Shown: positions 61,599 to 64,000 of the stretch, piece after piece | How the letters are laid out: the number at the start of each line of letters is the position of its first letter | Numbering within the stretch: the stretch's first letter is position 1 | Origin: Vigna angularis | Taxonomy: Eukaryota; Streptophyta; Magnoliopsida; Fabales; Fabaceae | NCBI RefSeq assembly: GCF_016808095.1 | Contig: NC_068973.1 | Span: 24,160,077 to 24,224,076, forward strand | DNA: 64,000 nt | Direction of reading: 5' to 3' | Translations under genes and position numbers: made by a program | The notes under the pieces: model-generated | Told to the model about the DNA's origin: nothing | Database searches by the model: none | What the model saw: the letters and a program-made list of their open reading frames with translations, nothing else

Positions 61599-62466
61599 AT
61601 GTCTTATCTTATGGATACTAATCGGTGTTGTGACATTATTTGTATGGGACCAGAGGTATTTGTTAACCTTTATGAGCGACTAAGAGCAACTGGATTAGTG
61701 AAGAATGTAGTCCGATAGATATTAAAGAAACAAGTTGCTAAATTTCTCCATATAATTGGTCATAATGTGAAGAACCAAAGTGTTTTTCATCGATCTAGGT
61801 CAATTGTTAGCAAACATTTTCATAATGTGATGGATGCAATTTTAAGTTTGGAGTCTGAATTCTTAATTCAGCCGTCGGGACGAACAATTCATCCATATTT
61901 GGTAAACAATAGTTTATTTTACCAATACTTTAAGGTAAAGTTTTAAATACTAAATATTGAACCTTGTCATTTCCCAACAATGTTTCCACCTTTATGATGA
62001 TTTACTCTTTATGTGAATTAGGATTGTACATTAATGGTGTATGTATAGTGTTGTAGGAAAGTACTATCTTGGGGATGTTAGATTTATGCTAAAAAAAATA
62101 GTTGAGTCCGTTTAGAGGTGTAAGGTATAACCTTAAAGAATTCACATGAAGAGGACCACAAAATGCACGAGAACTTTTCAAAACTCGTCATTCCTCATTG
62201 AGAAATGTTATTGAAAGAACGTTTGGCGTTTTGAAAAAATATTTCTTATCATTGGTAGTGGCACTGAACCTCATTATGGTTTGAATACAATTACAAACAT
62301 TTTGCTACCTTGTTGCCTCCTACACATCTTCCTAGTAGACGATGACAACTTATTGGTTGATGAGGTTGACCGCAAAATGATGGAAAGGGAGGTAGAAACG
62401 AAGTCTGGTCAAGTTCGCGATGATGATTATAGGTTTGAATGTAGTATTATGGATGCTATAACATAA
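61599..62466 (+). pseudogene. PIF/Harbinger transposase (DDE nuclease), broken
   Basis: From the ATG at about 61599 the reading gives the HARBI1-type N-terminus (FVNLYERLRATG, then an in-frame TAG near 61717, QSVFHRSRSIVSKHFHNV). A probable intron follows at 61933-62021. The nuclease part resumes with DC, but the segment that should hold the first catalytic Asp is missing. The second-Asp block (YYLGDVRFML) is near 62057-62090 and the Glu block (SLRNVIERTFGVLKK) at 62199-62243. Further stops and frame changes occur between them. The tail runs to 62466. Non-functional. Confidence 0.7.
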
Positions 62467-62606
62467 GAGATATGACGAGATTATCAGAACTCTTAGATTT
62501 TGTACTTCATTGTGTTGTTTGATAATGTTAATTTTAATTGATAACGTATTGTTTTTATGAATATTTCAACTTAATTTCATAAGGTTCTTTTCCTATTAAG
62601 TTTGAA

Positions 62607-63720
62607 ATGAATAGGGAAAAGACTGTTACAGTTGACTCGTCTAGTGGGACCAGAGAGTTTATAAAGTGGACCGAGGACATGGACGCTTTAATTCTAAATG
62701 TCATGCTTGAGGAATCTCGTTTGGGGAACAAGTATGACGACAATTGGACAACCCAAGCATATAATAATATTGTTGAAAATCTTCACTCATTCAACTATGT
62801 TGCTATTACAAAAAACAATGTCAAAAATAAACAAAAAGTATTGAAGGACAAGTGGCATAAGGTTCATGACTTGTTTAGGTCACTTAGCAGATTTGCATGA
62901 AATGCAACATCCAGAAGATTTGAAGCAGAGGACGAAGTTTGAGACAACCTAATAATGCTATGAATGACATATCTTATGAATGAGATTTGTTATTGAAATG
63001 TTAAGCAATTATTAATTTATGTTTTGGTTGTGTATTGCATTTTTGGCACAGCCTTTTGCGGATAAATGGAGGGTCACTACCATTAGACAATATGATCTAA
63101 TGGTCGAGCTTTAGGACGTTAATCGGGCTATTGGGAGTGGAGTTCAGACAACTTGTCAAACACGTCGAGTTTGGCATGAGGCTCGGTTATAGGTTGATCT
63201 GAACAAGCAAATGGAATACATTCTCGATGAACCTACATTTGAAGGGTTCAATGACCTAACTCCACTATCCTCTCCAGCTATGGACGAGTATAATCCAAGG
63301 GTTACTCAATCTGTGTATTTTGTCCCATCTAGAGGCACATCATCTTCACGTGGTTTAAAGTGAAAGACACCTATGGTTGACATAATGGACTCACAATTTG
63401 ATAAGTTGACGACAAAGCTCGATGGCTTCATGGACGTCATGAGATCCATTAATGCTTATTTTGAGAAAATATCAAACACGGTCAAGCATCAAGTGGTTAC
63501 AATTGAGAAGCGAAATGAATTTTTGAATAACCAAGTGGAGATCATATGTTGCGCCCAATCATTCCAATACACAGAGGGGGGCATATGGAAAATGTTATCT
63601 ACGATGAACATACAAGACGATATACACTTATGGAGTAGTGTTATGATTTCTTGTGTGGTAACCCTGTATGCACGAAAAGGTTAATGGGAATGCCTGCACA
63701 TTGTAGATTAAATAAGTTGT
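62607..63720 (+). pseudogene. PIF/Harbinger Myb/SANT-like DNA-binding protein, broken
   Basis: Second gene of the element. 62607-62900 encodes the Myb_DNA-bind_3/SANT domain (FIKWTEDMDALIL, WTTQAYNNIV, NNVKNKQKVLKDKW). The conserved Trp after SRFA is TGA (62898-62900), and a second expected Trp is also TGA about 45 bases on. After an intron (about 62945-63050) the frame resumes with PFADKWR and later a 103-codon open piece (63373-63684) with a coiled-coil-like segment. Harbinger elements encode this protein to aid nuclear import and DNA binding of the nuclease. Confidence 0.75.
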
Positions 63721-64000
63721 GTAACATGATGATAGGAGGTAGTTGTGTAACATTGATTTCTATTGTAACATTTTGACTCTTCCTTCAATTATTGCATTAT
63801 ATTGAACAATGTTAATTATCAGCATTTATTATATATATGAAGCTCGCAATTTCTATTAATATTATATTGTTGTTATGAAATTTTTTTGTTTTTTTTTGAA
63901 GTTATTGCTTAATGACATCATCATCGTAAAAAAGGACCCGAAGAAGTCGTAAGGGAAAAGAAATAGTGATTGAGATAGACACTCCTACACAGAGGAGGCC
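63721..64000 (+). other. Right edge, AT-rich with start of a possible basic-protein exon
   Basis: After AT-rich sequence, 63925-64000 reads as a Lys/Arg-rich segment (about 20 codons, open at the edge). Too short to identify. Confidence 0.3.

Overview
This window is nuclear DNA from a dicot plant, most likely a legume of the bean/cowpea group. The evidence is intron-rich plant genes, AT-rich spacers, plant-type LTR primer-binding sites, and transposon families of a kind I associate with legume genomes (GACGTC-rich CACTA ends, a TRIM whose LTR starts TGTTGGAGATCT, LTRs carrying GGCGCTCAGCGCC). The species call is inference. Only two host genes are visible; most of the rest is layered transposable elements.

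Host genes. (1) At 119-1568 (+) lies the last exon of a leucine-rich-repeat receptor kinase of the PXC2/IRK clade, with a catalytic-loop Asp-to-Asn change; its 5' part is outside the window. (2) At 19855-32000 (+) lies a complete 12-exon gene for a tRNA-binding, EMAPII/AIMP1-like protein of about 383 residues. Every splice junction keeps frame. The gene has absorbed a 362-bp TRIM in intron 4 and about 5 kb of copia-type retrotransposon, itself split by a solo LTR, in intron 6.

Elements, left to right. 4510-10896: LTR retrotransposon that lost most of its interior and half of its 3' LTR, with a CACTA transposon (from 7069) inserted in its gag start; the CACTA carries a multi-exon ORF ending in a C48 (Ulp1-like) peptidase domain. 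11879-12334: two tandem copies of 228 bp. 12584-17720: decayed gypsy pol on the minus strand, interrupted by a 1413-bp CACTA element (TSD TAT) and by a solo-LTR-like block. 17735-18930: probable pararetrovirus-like remnant. 32640-33480: LINE 3' remnant. 34083-35452: MULE-like element with about 330-bp inverted repeats and a GC-rich core. 36893-48147: solo LTR (TSD TCTAG) into which a 9.9-kb chromovirus-type gypsy element (37421-47327, TSD AAGAA) inserted; this element is almost intact but has two in-frame TAG codons. 52440-58135: SIRE-like copia LTR split by a deleted Athila/Tat-type gypsy element (53042-56804). 61599 to the right edge: decayed PIF/Harbinger element with its nuclease gene and its Myb/SANT gene.

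System-level picture. Insertion order can be read from target-site duplications at several nests. One gypsy LTR family (starts TGTTAA, ends TTATCA on the plus strand) occurs four times. A recurring theme is clusters of short CpG-containing near-palindromes inside unrelated elements (TCGCATAGCGA, AGACGTCT, GGCGCTCAGCGCC) and one in unassigned sequence (AATCGATT). I found no tRNA, rRNA or CRISPR array and no bacterial-type defence or biosynthetic system.
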